A program made the translations under genes and the position numbers. The notes beneath the pieces were generated by a model. It ran no database searches. It saw nothing but the letters and a program-made list of their open reading frames with translations, and had not been told where the DNA came from. A DNA stretch of 45,150 nt from CAZJLP01 sp964546955 (GTDB lineage Bacteria; Verrucomicrobiota; Verrucomicrobiia; Opitutales; Opitutaceae): contig CAZJLP010000042.1 in NCBI GenBank assembly GCA_964546955.1, positions 1 through 45,150 on the forward strand. The letters are read 5' to 3'. Below, one piece after another: positions 1-8,877 of the stretch (positions are counted from its first letter, which is position 1; each line of letters starts with the position of its first letter).

Positions 1-1105
1 CCGTGCCGCCCGGGGAACCCCAATCGAACGTTTTGCCACCGATAGATCGCAGCTGCTGGGTCCGGGCCGTAATCGCGGCCAATTCGGAAGCGTCGGGAGT
101 GAAGCCGGGATTGTTCGGCGCCTGAATTCGTTCGAACTTCTCGTAGGAGGTGAAGAAGAAGATCTTGTTGCGCCAAATCGGCCCCCCCAGGGTGGCGCCC
201 CACGTCGTGCGTTCGAGTTTCGGCACGAATTTCCGCCCGGAAATCGCGCGGGTCTGAACGTCTTCGCCCTGCAGCTGAAACCCCATGAGCTCGTCGCCGC
301 TGAACATATAATACAGCGATCCCTTGAACTGATTGGTCCCGCTCTTCGTGACCGCGTTGATCGTCGCGCCGGTGAAGCCGCTTTGCCGCACATCGTAAGG
401 CGAAACCGAGACAGAAAGCTGCTCGATCGTATCGAGGGAGAGAGGGTTGAAGAACGAGGCGACGCCCGTCATGTTCAAGCCGAATTGGTCGTTGATGCGC
501 GCGCCGTCGATCATGATCGAGTTGAAGCGGGCGTTCTGGCCGACCGCGCTGATCTGCGATTCTTCGCGATCGCCGGACGTGGCTCGAAGCGCGACTTGGG
601 GAGAGATGCTGATGATATCCGCCAGCGAGCGTTGGGTCGTCGGTTTACCTCCCAGGCGATTGGCATCGATCACGGTTCCCGTTCCCGTCGCATTGGCATC
701 GAGCTCGTTGGCCGCGGCCTCGACCGTGAATTTCTCCAGGGTCACGACTTCCGAATCGCTTTGCAGGACCAGGGCGACTTCCACGTCTTCGCCGAGTTGG
801 GTGTAAACTTCGGGACGCTCGCCGACTTTGTAGCCCGCAGCCGAGGCGGAGAGGGTGAAAGGACCGCCGACCACCAGGCTGCGAAAATTAAACCGGCCAT
901 CGTCACGCGCGGCGGCGGTGTAAGTCGTGCCCGTGGGCACGTGCGTCGCCGTGACCGCGGCGCCAGGAATCGGCTTGCCGTCCGCGGCACGCACGATGCC
1001 CGTCAGACCGGAGGAGACGACCTGCCCATAAAGCGAAACGGCGGCGCTCGTCAAAAGAGCAGCCGCCGTGAAAACGATGCGGAGAAGAATGCGGGAGGGA
1101 CGCAT
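1..1105 (-). CDS. TonB-dependent receptor with carboxypeptidase-regulatory-like N-terminal domain (partial)
   Basis: Reading the minus strand from the ATG at 1105 gives an open frame that leaves the window at base 1. It begins with a signal peptide (MRPSRILLRIVFTAAALL...). A CarboxypepD_reg-like beta domain follows (GLTGIVRAADGKPIPGAAV, then ...YTAAARDDGRFNFRSL) and then a plug domain with the segments IMIDGARINDQFG and GATINAVTKSGTNQFKGSL. After that the barrel starts (TTWGATLGGPIWRNKIFFF). This arrangement is typical of outer-membrane TonB-dependent transporters of the SusC/oar-like type, which take up large substrates such as oligosaccharides; the substrate cannot be told here. The beta-barrel C terminus is missing because the window ends. 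No partner gene is visible, and the next gene is divergent. Confidence 0.9.
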   Translation of the reverse strand, partial: MRPSRILLRIVFTAAALLTSAAVSLYGQVVSSGLTGIVRAADGKPIPGAAVTATHVPTGTTYTAAARDDGRFNFRSLVVGGPFTLSASAAGYKVGERPEVYTQLGEDVEVALVLQSDSEVVTLEKFTVEAAANELDANATGTGTVIDANRLGGKPTTQRSLADIISISPQVALRATSGDREESQISAVGQNARFNSIMIDGARINDQFGLNMTGVASFFNPLSLDTIEQLSVSVSPYDVRQSGFTGATINAVTKSGTNQFKGSLYYMFSGDELMGFQLQGEDVQTRAISGRKFVPKLERTTWGATLGGPIWRNKIFFFTSYEKFERIQAPNNPGFTPDASELAAITARTQQLRSIGGKTFDWGSPGGT

Positions 1106-1377
1106 GGTGTTAGTTACCGGTTTTCGTAAGTTAACTCGACCGCTGAGCGCGTCGCGTTGTGGTTTACCGAGGGCAGCCCTCGGTCGGGTGCAAGTCAAGC
1201 TAGACGGACATAGGAGAAGCAGGGACCCGGCCAATGTCACTGATTCGTCACGTCCGCGGGGTTTTGAGCTCCGACCGCGGGTACGTTGCAAAATCCAACG
1301 TCATCAAGAGCGGTCTGAACTGTAAAAATCAGGCACTTTCATAGACCCGGCAGGACAATAGCGGAAGTCTCCTTCCC

Positions 1378-3639
1378 ATGCTGCTTAACTCATGGCCCTT
1401 CCGCTTTTTGATCACGCGTGCCGCTCGCGCCTACGGCTTCATGGATCCTCTGAGCCTGCTCGGCAAGCTGCGCAAGTTCGCCCAGCCGTCCGAGTTTGCC
1501 GAACCGATCGAACTGCTGCGAGCAGGCATGCTATTCCACGCTCGCGGCTTGATCAACACCAAGGCCATCCAGAACAACCTCGATTGGATCTGGCCTTATT
1601 GGGTGGAGCGGCAATTCAACCCGGCGGACGAGTCGTTCATTCCCCGCGCCTTTTCGTTCAGCCACATCAACCTTACGCATCGGAACTGGACGGGCCTGGG
1701 ACTCCCCGACGTGCCTTTCTACCCGATTGTCGACCCGCGCGGCTTGGTCACTCCACTCTTCGACGGCTGGTCGCTCGACGTGTGGCTGTTGCCGGAGAGT
1801 GGGCAGCCCCTTTTCCCCTCCAAATTGCCGAACTTTCAACAGACCTACTCCGTGGACCAAACGCTCCATGTCAGGTCCGTCGCGTCGCAGGGCGACGACT
1901 GTTTTGAAACCGACGTGACCCTCGAGCTGATCGGCGGCGAGCCGCATTGCCAGCTGAGAGTGCAGCCGGGAAAGAACGCCACCGGTCAGGTCGTCGTGGC
2001 GCTCCGGCCGTACAATCCGGAAGGGGTCAGTTTTGTCGAAAGGATCGAAGTGCAAACGGATCGCCAGGGATGGATTGTCAACGATCGGCATTTCGTGGCC
2101 TTCGATCGCCTGCCGAGCCGGCATCTCCTCTCCCACTATCAGGATGGAGACGTGTCGCACCGTCTGCACGAGGAAGGCGGCAAACTCTCCGAACGTTGCC
2201 CGGTGGCGATGGCCACGGCCGCTGCGTTCTTTCCGGTCAATGCCGTGCGCGAAAAACCGCTCATTGTCCGAGCGCCGATTTTCGATGAACTGGATCCGAA
2301 AAAGCGCCCAAAATTCGCGTCCCTGCCCTCCTGGGGGGAGGCGTTGTCCCCGCTGGCCCGCCTTCGCGTGCCGGAAAAGCGGATACAGAACCTCTACGAT
2401 CAAGCGGTCGCGAGCTTGGTCCTGCATTCGCCGGACGAAGTCTACCCGGGGCCCTTCACCTACAAGCGGTTTTGGTTTCGCGACGCCGCCTTCATCCTCC
2501 ACGTCCTGCTCGCGCTCGGTGGCGTCGATCGCACGCGGCGAGCGTTGAAACGCTTTCATCCGCGGCAGCGACGCGACGGCTACTTTCTTTCCCAGGAGGG
2601 AGAATGGGATTCCAACGGCGAAGTGCTGTGGATGTATCACCGGTACGCGGAACTCACGGGCGAAAAATTGCCAACCGAATGGCTCAAAGCCGTGGCGCAG
2701 GGCGCGCGGTGGATCGTGAAAAAACGCCTGCCGATGGGCACCGGCCGCCCGGAGGCGGGGCTGCTGCCCGCGGGTTTCAGCGCCGAACATCTCGGGCCAA
2801 ACGACTTTTACTACTGGGACGACTTTTGGGGCGTCGCCGGGCTGCGGTGTGCCGCTCAACTCTTGCAGGAGGCCGACCCGCCGCTCGCCGCCTCCTGCGC
2901 GCGAGAGGCCGATCAATTCCTCGCGACGATCGAGCAGTCGTTCCCGCGCGGCCCCCACCGCCGCTTTCCGGGAGCGATCCCGGCTTCGCCCAAGCGGCGG
3001 ATGGACTCGGGTGCGATCGGTTCGATCGTGGCCGATTACCCCCTCCAACTTTTCCCGCCCGGCGACGAACGGATCATGAAAACCGTCGCGTACCTCTGCG
3101 ATCACAGCACCCACAACGGCGGATTTTTCCAGAACATGATCCATTCCGGGATCAATTGTTACCTGACAATCCACCTGGCGCAGGTCTATCTTCGCTCCGG
3201 CGACAGCCGGGCTGCTTGGAAGCTGATCGACCGCGTGGCCGACTTGGCTTCCCCGACCGGCCAATGGCCCGAGGCGGTGCATCCTCGCACCGGCGGCGGC
3301 TGCATGGGCGACGGTCACCACATCTGGGCTTCGGCGGAATGGGCGATGATGATCCGCAACTGTTTTCTGCGCGAGGAAGCGGGAAAGCTGATCCTCGGCG
3401 CTGGGGTGCGGGCGGAGTGGCTGCACACGCTGGGAGAGGTCCTATTTGGACCCACCCTCACGCCCTACGGGTCCGTCACTTTTCGTTTAAACGGGGCCGC
3501 CGGCGGAGCCCGCGGCATCGTCGAGGCCACCTGGCGAACGCCGCCGCCGCTGGTCGAGGTGCGGATCCCAGGGTTCGAACCCCGCACGATCCAAAGCATC
3601 GGCGAACGCACCGAATTTCAACTCACGGCACTCCCATGA
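1378..3639 (+). CDS. Six-hairpin glycosidase-like protein (amylo-alpha-1,6-glucosidase/glucoamylase-like)
   Basis: The 753-aa frame opens at ATG 1378; an internal ATG at 1441 is an alternative start, and neither has a clear Shine-Dalgarno sequence. The N-terminal half is beta-rich. From about residue 330 the pattern is that of an (alpha/alpha)6 barrel, with the segment YKRFWFRDAAFILHVLLALG, a motif seen in GH15/GDE-like enzymes (a Trp/Arg/Asp-rich substrate pocket). Further aromatic and acidic motifs follow (DFYYWDDFWGVAGL, GGGCMGDGHHIWASAEWAMM). No signal peptide is obvious, so a cytoplasmic role is likely. The stop overlaps the start of the downstream glycosyltransferase (ATGA), so the two are translationally coupled. 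A role in hydrolysing or remodelling a glycan made by the neighbour is inference; the exact reaction is unknown. Confidence 0.7.
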   Translation: MLLNSWPFRFLITRAARAYGFMDPLSLLGKLRKFAQPSEFAEPIELLRAGMLFHARGLINTKAIQNNLDWIWPYWVERQFNPADESFIPRAFSFSHINLTHRNWTGLGLPDVPFYPIVDPRGLVTPLFDGWSLDVWLLPESGQPLFPSKLPNFQQTYSVDQTLHVRSVASQGDDCFETDVTLELIGGEPHCQLRVQPGKNATGQVVVALRPYNPEGVSFVERIEVQTDRQGWIVNDRHFVAFDRLPSRHLLSHYQDGDVSHRLHEEGGKLSERCPVAMATAAAFFPVNAVREKPLIVRAPIFDELDPKKRPKFASLPSWGEALSPLARLRVPEKRIQNLYDQAVASLVLHSPDEVYPGPFTYKRFWFRDAAFILHVLLALGGVDRTRRALKRFHPRQRRDGYFLSQEGEWDSNGEVLWMYHRYAELTGEKLPTEWLKAVAQGARWIVKKRLPMGTGRPEAGLLPAGFSAEHLGPNDFYYWDDFWGVAGLRCAAQLLQEADPPLAASCAREADQFLATIEQSFPRGPHRRFPGAIPASPKRRMDSGAIGSIVADYPLQLFPPGDERIMKTVAYLCDHSTHNGGFFQNMIHSGINCYLTIHLAQVYLRSGDSRAAWKLIDRVADLASPTGQWPEAVHPRTGGGCMGDGHHIWASAEWAMMIRNCFLREEAGKLILGAGVRAEWLHTLGEVLFGPTLTPYGSVTFRLNGAAGGARGIVEATWRTPPPLVEVRIPGFEPRTIQSIGERTEFQLTALP

Positions 3640-4934
3640 ATATCTGCATGATGACCAACACCTACCTGCCGCACGTCGGCGGCGTAGCCCGCTCCGTTAG
3701 CACGTTTGCCGAGGAGTACCTCAAACGAAAGCACCGCGTGCTGGTCGTCGCGCCCGCCTTCGAGGGCAAGCCCTTGCCGAAAAAGGCCGAGGCTATCGTG
3801 GAACGCGTGGCGGCGATCCAAAAATTCAACGGCAGCGATTTCTCCGTCCGACTGCCTCTGGCCACGGCCTTGTCCGAGCGGATCGACTCCTTTGCGGCCG
3901 ACGTCATTCACGCCCACCACCCGTTCCTGCTGGGCGACACCGCCCTGCGGATCGGCGCGAGCAAAAACGTGCCGGTCATCTTCACCCATCACACCCGTTA
4001 CGAAGACTACACCCATTACGTCCCTTTCGACTCGCCAGCGCTGAAAGAATTCGCGGCCAACCTCTCCACTCACTTCGCAAACCTGTGCGACGGGGTGATC
4101 GCCCCGAGCGAGAGCATCGCGAAGCTGATCAAGAGCCGCGGTGTCGCAACCCCCATCAAGGTGGTGCCCACCGGGATCGATGTGCAGGCCTTCGCGCGCG
4201 GCAGTCGCACGCGCTTTCGCAGAAAATTTCGGATCCCGGACGACGCTCTCGTCGTCGGGCATGTGGGCAGGCTCGCACCCGAGAAGAATCTTTCATTCCT
4301 CGCCGAAGCCGTGGCTCTCTTTCTCGAGCAGGAGAAGTCGGCTTACTTTTTTGTGGTGGGATCAGGCCCCTCGGAGGAGGCGATCCGCGGGACGTTTCAA
4401 CAACGCGGACTGGGAGATCGCCTCATTCTGGCCGGAAAGCAGACCGGGCGCGCGCTCGGCGCGGCCTACCGGGCAATGGACGTTTTCGCTTTCGCTTCCC
4501 AAAGCGAAACCCAGGGCATGGTCCTGGCGGAGGCGATGGCTGCTGGCCTGCCCGTCGTGGCCCTGAACGCCTCAGGGGTGAGGGAAGTAGTTCACGACGG
4601 CGAAAACGGCTACCGGCTGCCGGCCCGCGCCACCCCGCAACGTTTCGCCAACTACCTCGCGCGCCTGAAAAGTCACCCGCAGCGACGGGAGGCGTTCGCC
4701 GCCGCGGCCCGCCAGACGGCCGACGATTTTTCGCGCGAACGGTGCGCGGAACGTGCGCTGTCCTTTTACGAAGAGGTCCGCGCCGCCACTCGTCGCGAGC
4801 GCCTGATCACCACGCGCAATCCGTGGGGAACGTTCCTCGACCGGCTCGAAATGGAATGGAAGCTGATCGCGGAAAAGGCGCAGGCCGTCGCCCAGGCGAT
4901 CGGTGCGACACGGCAGGAGGCGAAAGCGTCGTAA
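3636..4934 (+). CDS. Glycosyltransferase family 4 (GT-B)
   Basis: This 432-aa GT-B enzyme starts at ATG 3636, overlapping the previous stop by 4 nt. The N-terminal Rossmann domain begins MNICMMTNTYLPHVGGVARS, with the GGV loop usual for GT4. The C-terminal domain carries VVPTGIDVQAF, GHVGRLAPEKN and the EX7E-type signature ETQGMVLAEAMAAGLPVVA. The linker and acceptor features resemble bacterial 1,2-diacylglycerol 3-glucosyltransferases and related lipid glycosyltransferases, with a His pair (HAHHPFLLGD) and an aromatic acceptor region (THHTRYEDYTHYVPF). It probably transfers a nucleotide-activated sugar onto a lipid at the inner face of the membrane. The family assignment is firm; the acceptor is an inference supported by the phosphodiesterase and VTT protein next to it. 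Confidence 0.88.
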   Translation: MNICMMTNTYLPHVGGVARSVSTFAEEYLKRKHRVLVVAPAFEGKPLPKKAEAIVERVAAIQKFNGSDFSVRLPLATALSERIDSFAADVIHAHHPFLLGDTALRIGASKNVPVIFTHHTRYEDYTHYVPFDSPALKEFAANLSTHFANLCDGVIAPSESIAKLIKSRGVATPIKVVPTGIDVQAFARGSRTRFRRKFRIPDDALVVGHVGRLAPEKNLSFLAEAVALFLEQEKSAYFFVVGSGPSEEAIRGTFQQRGLGDRLILAGKQTGRALGAAYRAMDVFAFASQSETQGMVLAEAMAAGLPVVALNASGVREVVHDGENGYRLPARATPQRFANYLARLKSHPQRREAFAAAARQTADDFSRERCAERALSFYEEVRAATRRERLITTRNPWGTFLDRLEMEWKLIAEKAQAVAQAIGATRQEAKAS

Positions 4935-5004
4935 CGGACCCCTCTGGGTTTGAGTTTCGAGTTTGGCGTTTCGAGTTACGCGCTGAACCCACCCCCGCCA
5001 ATCC

Positions 5005-7437
5005 ATGCTGCCCGTCATTGAATCCTTCCTCCACCGGCTGCGGCGCCGATTTAGCCGGAGCGAATGGGCAATCCGCAACCTCGAGCTGAGCACGTCCGAC
5101 GGCACGGCGGAGGAGCCGGGTTTGCTTCTGATCCAAATCGACGGTTTGGCGCGCACACAACTCGAGCGGGCGATCGACCGGGGCTTCATGCCTTTTCTCC
5201 GCAAACTCCGTCGCCGGGAAAATTATGACCTGCATACGTTTTATCCGGGACTGCCCTCGACGACGCCGGCGGTGCAGGCAGAGCTTTATTACGGCGTGCG
5301 CGCGGCCGTTCCCGCTTTCACCTTTTTCGACCGCGCGCGGAAAAAATTCGGCGCGATGTGGTACCCCGAATGGGCCAAGGAGTATGAAGCGGATTTTCAG
5401 ACCCGCGCCAAAGGCCTGCTCAGCGGCGGAAGCAGCTGGTCCAACATTTATACCGGAGGGGCCGACTTCAAAGACAGCCACTTCTGCGCGGCCAGCATCG
5501 GATGGGGGGATATGTGGCGGGGAGGAAAGATTCGCCAGATCCTGGTCTTCACCCTCGCGCAGTTCCCCACCTTCCTGCGAATCATGTTCCTGCTCGTGGT
5601 CGAAGTGTTCGCGGCGTCCTGGGACGTCCTGCTCGGCGTGCTGCGGGGCGAAAAGCTGGTGCCGGAGTTGGCGATGGCACTTTCGCGGATCTTCGTCGGA
5701 GTCGGCGTGCGGGAGGTGATCACGATTGGAGGCAAGATCGACGTCGCCCGCGGGTTGCCGATCATTCACCTTAATTTTCTCGGTTACGACGAACATGCTC
5801 ACCGACGCGGACCGGGGTCCCTCTTCGCCTTGTGGACGCTCCGCACCATCGATCGCGAGATAAAACAGCTGTACCGAGCGGCCATGCGGTCCCATCGGCG
5901 CGACTACTCGGTATGGGTATTCTCCGATCACGGGCAGGAGCGCGTCTACTCTTTCTCGCTAGAAAAGCCCGGCAGGATCGGCGAGATGATCTCCAAGACG
6001 CTTCAGGAATGGGGCATCGGCGAAGGTTCCTGGCACGCAAGGTCCGAGCGGCGCAGTTACGACTGGTCTTCACAAACCAAGCGCGCGCAGAAGCGGCGAG
6101 AGGAGCGAGAAAAAGCAAGCATGCTCGGGGATGAGGAGCGGAAGAATTTCGTCATGACCGGGCTGGGGCCCGTCGGCCACGTCTATTTCACCCAGGAAGT
6201 CGGCGAGGAGCGTCGGCGCGAGGTGGCGCGCCGATTGGTCAAGGGCGTGGGTGTCCCGGGCGTGCTGGTGCGCGGAGAGAATTGCTCGACGATTCTCTGG
6301 ATTCACGCCAAGGGCGAAACGGCCGTCCCGGCCGAAGTGCCCGGCATCCTTCCCCATGATCAGCCTATCGCCCAAGAAATCGCGCGGGACCTCGTGGATT
6401 TCTGCGGCAATGTTCACTGCGGCGACTTGATTCTCCTGGGGTGGTCGCCGGGGTCGAAACCGTGGACGTTCGCCCCCGAGCGCGGCGCCCATGCGGGCTG
6501 CGGCCCCGAGGAGACGCGCGGATTTTGTCTCCTCCCCGCCCGCACCCGCCTGCCCGAGGGTACGGAACACTTCATTCGTCCGTCGGCGCTGCGCGACGCC
6601 GCGCTCCACCTTCTGGGCCGGAGCGCATTCGAGGAAACGGCGGCGGTGTGCGCTAGCGACTCCGCTGGATTGCGTTTCGTGACCTACAACGTGCACGGCT
6701 GCTCGGGGATGGACGGACGCGTTTCGCCGCGGCGGATCGCGCGGGTCCTGCGCGCGCTCTCGCCCGACGTGGTCGCCTTGCAGGAGCTCGACTTGGGCCG
6801 GCGGCGGTCCCGGGCGGAGGATCAGGCTTCCATCATTGCCCGCGAACTGGGAATGCACGTGGTGTTCTGCCCCACTGTCACCATCGGCGAAGAACACTAC
6901 GGACATGCGCTGCTCAGCCGGTGGCCTGTTGAAATCGTGCGACGAGCTTTTCTCCCCACGGATGGGAAGAGTTGGTGGCAGGAACCGCGCGCGGCCCTGT
7001 GGGCCAGGATCAACCTCTGCGGAGAACCGACCAACATCATCACCACGCACCTCGGCCTCGGACCGAACGAGAGGCTGCTCCAGATGAAGGCCCTGCTGAG
7101 CGAGGAGTGGATCGGCGGCATCTCGGCGGGCGAAGGGGTCATTCTTTGCGGCGACTTCAATCTCTCCCCCGGCAGCGCACCCTACCTTCTTGCGGCCGCG
7201 AAACTGAGAGACGCGCAGGCCGGTCGACGCGGCGGCCGCCCCCTGAGCACATTTACCTCGGCGCGGCCGGTGATGCGGATCGACCACCTCTTCGTCTCCC
7301 GGCATTTCGAACCGAGGGGTGTCATCGTCCCGCGGAATTCTCTGACCCGACTGGCGTCGGACCACCTTCCGCTGGTGGTGGATTTGCTACGAGTCCCTTC
7401 AGTCGTCGAAAAGCCCATGCACACGACAGCGCGATGA
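5005..7437 (+). CDS. Alkaline-phosphatase-superfamily phosphodiesterase fused to endonuclease/exonuclease/phosphatase (EEP) domain
   Basis: This 810-aa two-domain protein starts at ATG 5005. Residues about 30-530 are an alkaline phosphatase/nucleotide-pyrophosphatase-like domain. They contain the first metal Asp in LLLIQIDGLAR, the nucleophile Thr in PGLPSTTPAVQ, the metal-ligand motifs FLGYDEHAH and FSDHGQE, and a late GAHAG histidine. Residues about 555-795 are a complete EEP fold: FVTYNVHGC, DVVALQELDLG, TTHLGLGPNE, LCGDFNLSP, MRIDHLF and ASDHLPLVVD. Both active sites look intact, so two phosphodiester-cleaving activities sit in one chain. It follows the GT4 gene after 70 nt on the same strand, and its 3' end overlaps the convergent VTT gene by 116 bp. 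A lipid-head-group or glycolipid phosphodiesterase role is inferred from that context; the substrate is unknown. Confidence 0.85.
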   Translation: MLPVIESFLHRLRRRFSRSEWAIRNLELSTSDGTAEEPGLLLIQIDGLARTQLERAIDRGFMPFLRKLRRRENYDLHTFYPGLPSTTPAVQAELYYGVRAAVPAFTFFDRARKKFGAMWYPEWAKEYEADFQTRAKGLLSGGSSWSNIYTGGADFKDSHFCAASIGWGDMWRGGKIRQILVFTLAQFPTFLRIMFLLVVEVFAASWDVLLGVLRGEKLVPELAMALSRIFVGVGVREVITIGGKIDVARGLPIIHLNFLGYDEHAHRRGPGSLFALWTLRTIDREIKQLYRAAMRSHRRDYSVWVFSDHGQERVYSFSLEKPGRIGEMISKTLQEWGIGEGSWHARSERRSYDWSSQTKRAQKRREEREKASMLGDEERKNFVMTGLGPVGHVYFTQEVGEERRREVARRLVKGVGVPGVLVRGENCSTILWIHAKGETAVPAEVPGILPHDQPIAQEIARDLVDFCGNVHCGDLILLGWSPGSKPWTFAPERGAHAGCGPEETRGFCLLPARTRLPEGTEHFIRPSALRDAALHLLGRSAFEETAAVCASDSAGLRFVTYNVHGCSGMDGRVSPRRIARVLRALSPDVVALQELDLGRRRSRAEDQASIIARELGMHVVFCPTVTIGEEHYGHALLSRWPVEIVRRAFLPTDGKSWWQEPRAALWARINLCGEPTNIITTHLGLGPNERLLQMKALLSEEWIGGISAGEGVILCGDFNLSPGSAPYLLAAAKLRDAQAGRRGGRPLSTFTSARPVMRIDHLFVSRHFEPRGVIVPRNSLTRLASDHLPLVVDLLRVPSVVEKPMHTTAR

Positions 7438-8020
7438 TGGCTGCGTACGCAACAAACCCCGCGATTTTCCAAGGCGTCAGGTGGTCGCTTTGGTCTCCGA
7501 AAACAACCCCCATCAAGGCCCTCACCGAATGCAGGGGCCAGCACCAGACGAAATAGGGTCCGAGCGGTACTCCGATCAAAGGAAGTACGTAGTTTTTCGC
7601 GAAGTACGGGACCCCGGGGAGCAATAAAGTGAAGAGGGAAACGGGTCCGTGCGCCCCGCGGGGCAGGCGTGCGCGCAGCGACGCAAACCGGCGCGCGAAA
7701 TGCCCGCGCCACCAGGTGACGAGACCATAACTTGCCAGGAGTTGGAATCCGATGGAGAAAACCACGATCAGCAATCCTGTCTGGACCCCGAAACGAACCC
7801 CCGCGACCACGTGTAAGATGCTGACGGGAAAGCCGAGCAGAGGCAGCACCGTGATCAACCCCGCCACCGCAAATCCGTTCGTCCGGGCCGCGCGCTCGTG
7901 CAGAGGCCCGAGATCGATCCGACTGTAAGCATAGGTAAGTCCCGCGAGCGCTGCCACCACGGCGAAAATAGCCAACCACTGGCGGGCGGTCAGTTGCTTC
8001 AGCCAGTTCCGCGGACTCAT
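7322..8020 (-). CDS. VTT-domain (TVP38/TMEM64 family) inner-membrane protein
   Basis: This 232-aa protein starts at ATG 8020 and has about five to six hydrophobic segments. The first is a single N-terminal helix (WLAIFAVVAALAGLTYAY). The VTT/SNARE-associated core follows: LLGFPVSILHVVAGVRFG, then a glycine-rich re-entrant segment, then LLPGVPYFAKNYVLPLIGV with the conserved Pro/Asn pattern, then a C-terminal helix. Family members related to DedA and TMEM41/64 act as lipid flippases or scramblases or in undecaprenyl-phosphate recycling. The convergent GT4 and phosphodiesterase genes next to it fit a membrane-lipid role. The last 116 bp overlap the 3' end of the phosphodiesterase gene on the other strand. 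Confidence 0.82.
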   Translation of the reverse strand: MSPRNWLKQLTARQWLAIFAVVAALAGLTYAYSRIDLGPLHERAARTNGFAVAGLITVLPLLGFPVSILHVVAGVRFGVQTGLLIVVFSIGFQLLASYGLVTWWRGHFARRFASLRARLPRGAHGPVSLFTLLLPGVPYFAKNYVLPLIGVPLGPYFVWCWPLHSVRALMGVVFGDQSDHLTPWKIAGFVAYAAIIALSCAWAFRRLKGLVANPPPAEGGPTPVGSENSAGR

Positions 8021-8111
8021 GCCACAGGGGGACCGGCTCCGAGGGTGTTTGTTCGTCGGCCGGGCCCGGTCCGCAAGTACGGGAGGGCTTCCGATGGGGT
8101 TTGGGGGCAGG

Positions 8112-8236
8112 AATCTTTCTCTTTATTCTTTCTCTTAATCTTTCTCTCGGGATGGGAATGCCTCGGGCGTCCGTACAACACCCCCAAGTCTCCAATCCCG
8201 AGAGAAAGATTAAGAGAAAGAATAAAGAGAAAGATT
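8112..8236. mobile_element. Gene-less polypyrimidine hairpin element (MITE-like relative of the S23-gene element)
   Basis: Two 42-nt arms, 8112-8153 and 8195-8236, are perfect inverted repeats around a 41-nt spacer. The arm core has the same length and the same ends as the 37-nt arms of the gene-bearing element at 9440-9937: it starts ATCTTTCTCTTT and ends CTTAATCTTTCTCTCG. The two differ at only three internal positions, each compensated in the opposite arm. On the minus strand the element starts about 20 nt after the gmk stop, behind the 15-mer CGGCGCGGCAGCGCC (8238-8252). It may act as an RNA hairpin in the gmk 3' UTR. Confidence 0.75.
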
Positions 8237-8256
8237 TGGCGCTGCCGCGCCGTCCT

Positions 8257-8871
8257 TCACCCACCCTTTCCGATTCGCTTCTGGACGTCATGCCAGATCG
8301 CGACCAACGCTTGGAAATCCGCCTCCCTCGACGTGCTTTCGATGATGTAGTCGAACTTCGGCGCCTCGGCGAGCTCGCGCTCCGCCATCGCCAGCCGGTG
8401 AGCGATCTCGTCGGGGTGATCCTGCGCACGGCCGATCATGCGTGCGCGCAATTCCGCGATCGGTACCCGAATAAACACCGTGCCCATGTGCCGAGCCAGG
8501 ACGGGATTGTTGCGCGCCGCTCGCCGAAAGTTTTCCACGCCTTGAACGTCCACGTTGATGATCAAGCTGCGGCCTTCCGACAGGGGCGTGAGGACGGAGG
8601 ACGCTAGGGTGCCATAGCGGTTTTTCTGAAAGACCAGTGCCCACTCCAGGAATTCGTTGGCGGCCAATTTTGCGTCAAACTGCTCCTGCGACAGAAAGTG
8701 ATAGTGGACGCCGTCCATTTCGCCGGGGCGGGGCGGACGCGTTGTGGTCGTGACGACCCGCGAAAAGCCCGGCACTTGCGCGACCATCCGCTCACAGAGC
8801 GTCGTCTTGCCGGAGCCGGCAGGACCGGCGAGCACGAGAAATACGGGCGGCGGCGCGAGCTCCGGTGTCAT
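8257..8871 (-). CDS. gmk: Guanylate kinase
   Basis: This 204-aa protein has the usual length for Gmk. It phosphorylates GMP to GDP in nucleotide metabolism. The P-loop is GPAGSGKTT near residues 15-23. The GMP-binding region has TTTTRPPRPGEMDGVHYHFLS (quoted short: TTRPPRPGEMDGVHYHF), followed by EFLEWA and INVDVQGVENFR. The lid arginines are in IGRAQDHPDEIAHRL. The start is ATG 8871, only 6 nt after the stop of the upstream membrane-protein gene, so the two are very likely co-transcribed. The stop at 8257 is followed at once by a 15-mer that can form a short GC hairpin, and by the 8112-8236 inverted repeat. Confidence 0.95.
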   Translation of the reverse strand: MTPELAPPPVFLVLAGPAGSGKTTLCERMVAQVPGFSRVVTTTTRPPRPGEMDGVHYHFLSQEQFDAKLAANEFLEWALVFQKNRYGTLASSVLTPLSEGRSLIINVDVQGVENFRRAARNNPVLARHMGTVFIRVPIAELRARMIGRAQDHPDEIAHRLAMAERELAEAPKFDYIIESTSREADFQALVAIWHDVQKRIGKGG

Positions 8872-8877
8872 CCGCGC

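Noticed and set aside
383..1129. 248-codon plus-strand frame at the left edge
   Set aside because: It is antisense to the TonB-dependent receptor, which reads cleanly from a signal peptide through the plug domain.
1531..3426. Long open frame (about 630 codons) antisense to the six-hairpin glycosidase-like gene
   Set aside because: It is Arg/Pro/His-rich with no domain motif, while the sense frame has clear family motifs; typical shadow frame in GC-rich DNA.
2472..3635. Apparent 5' extension of the GT4 gene giving an 820-codon frame
   Set aside because: The extension overlaps the glycosidase-like gene in another frame and is Arg-rich without motifs; ATG 3636 gives the exact GT4 N terminus.
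8112..8236. CRISPR array or ordinary intrinsic terminator
   Set aside because: There is only one pair of inverted arms, no direct-repeat/spacer periodicity, and the 42-bp perfect stem is far longer than a terminator stem.
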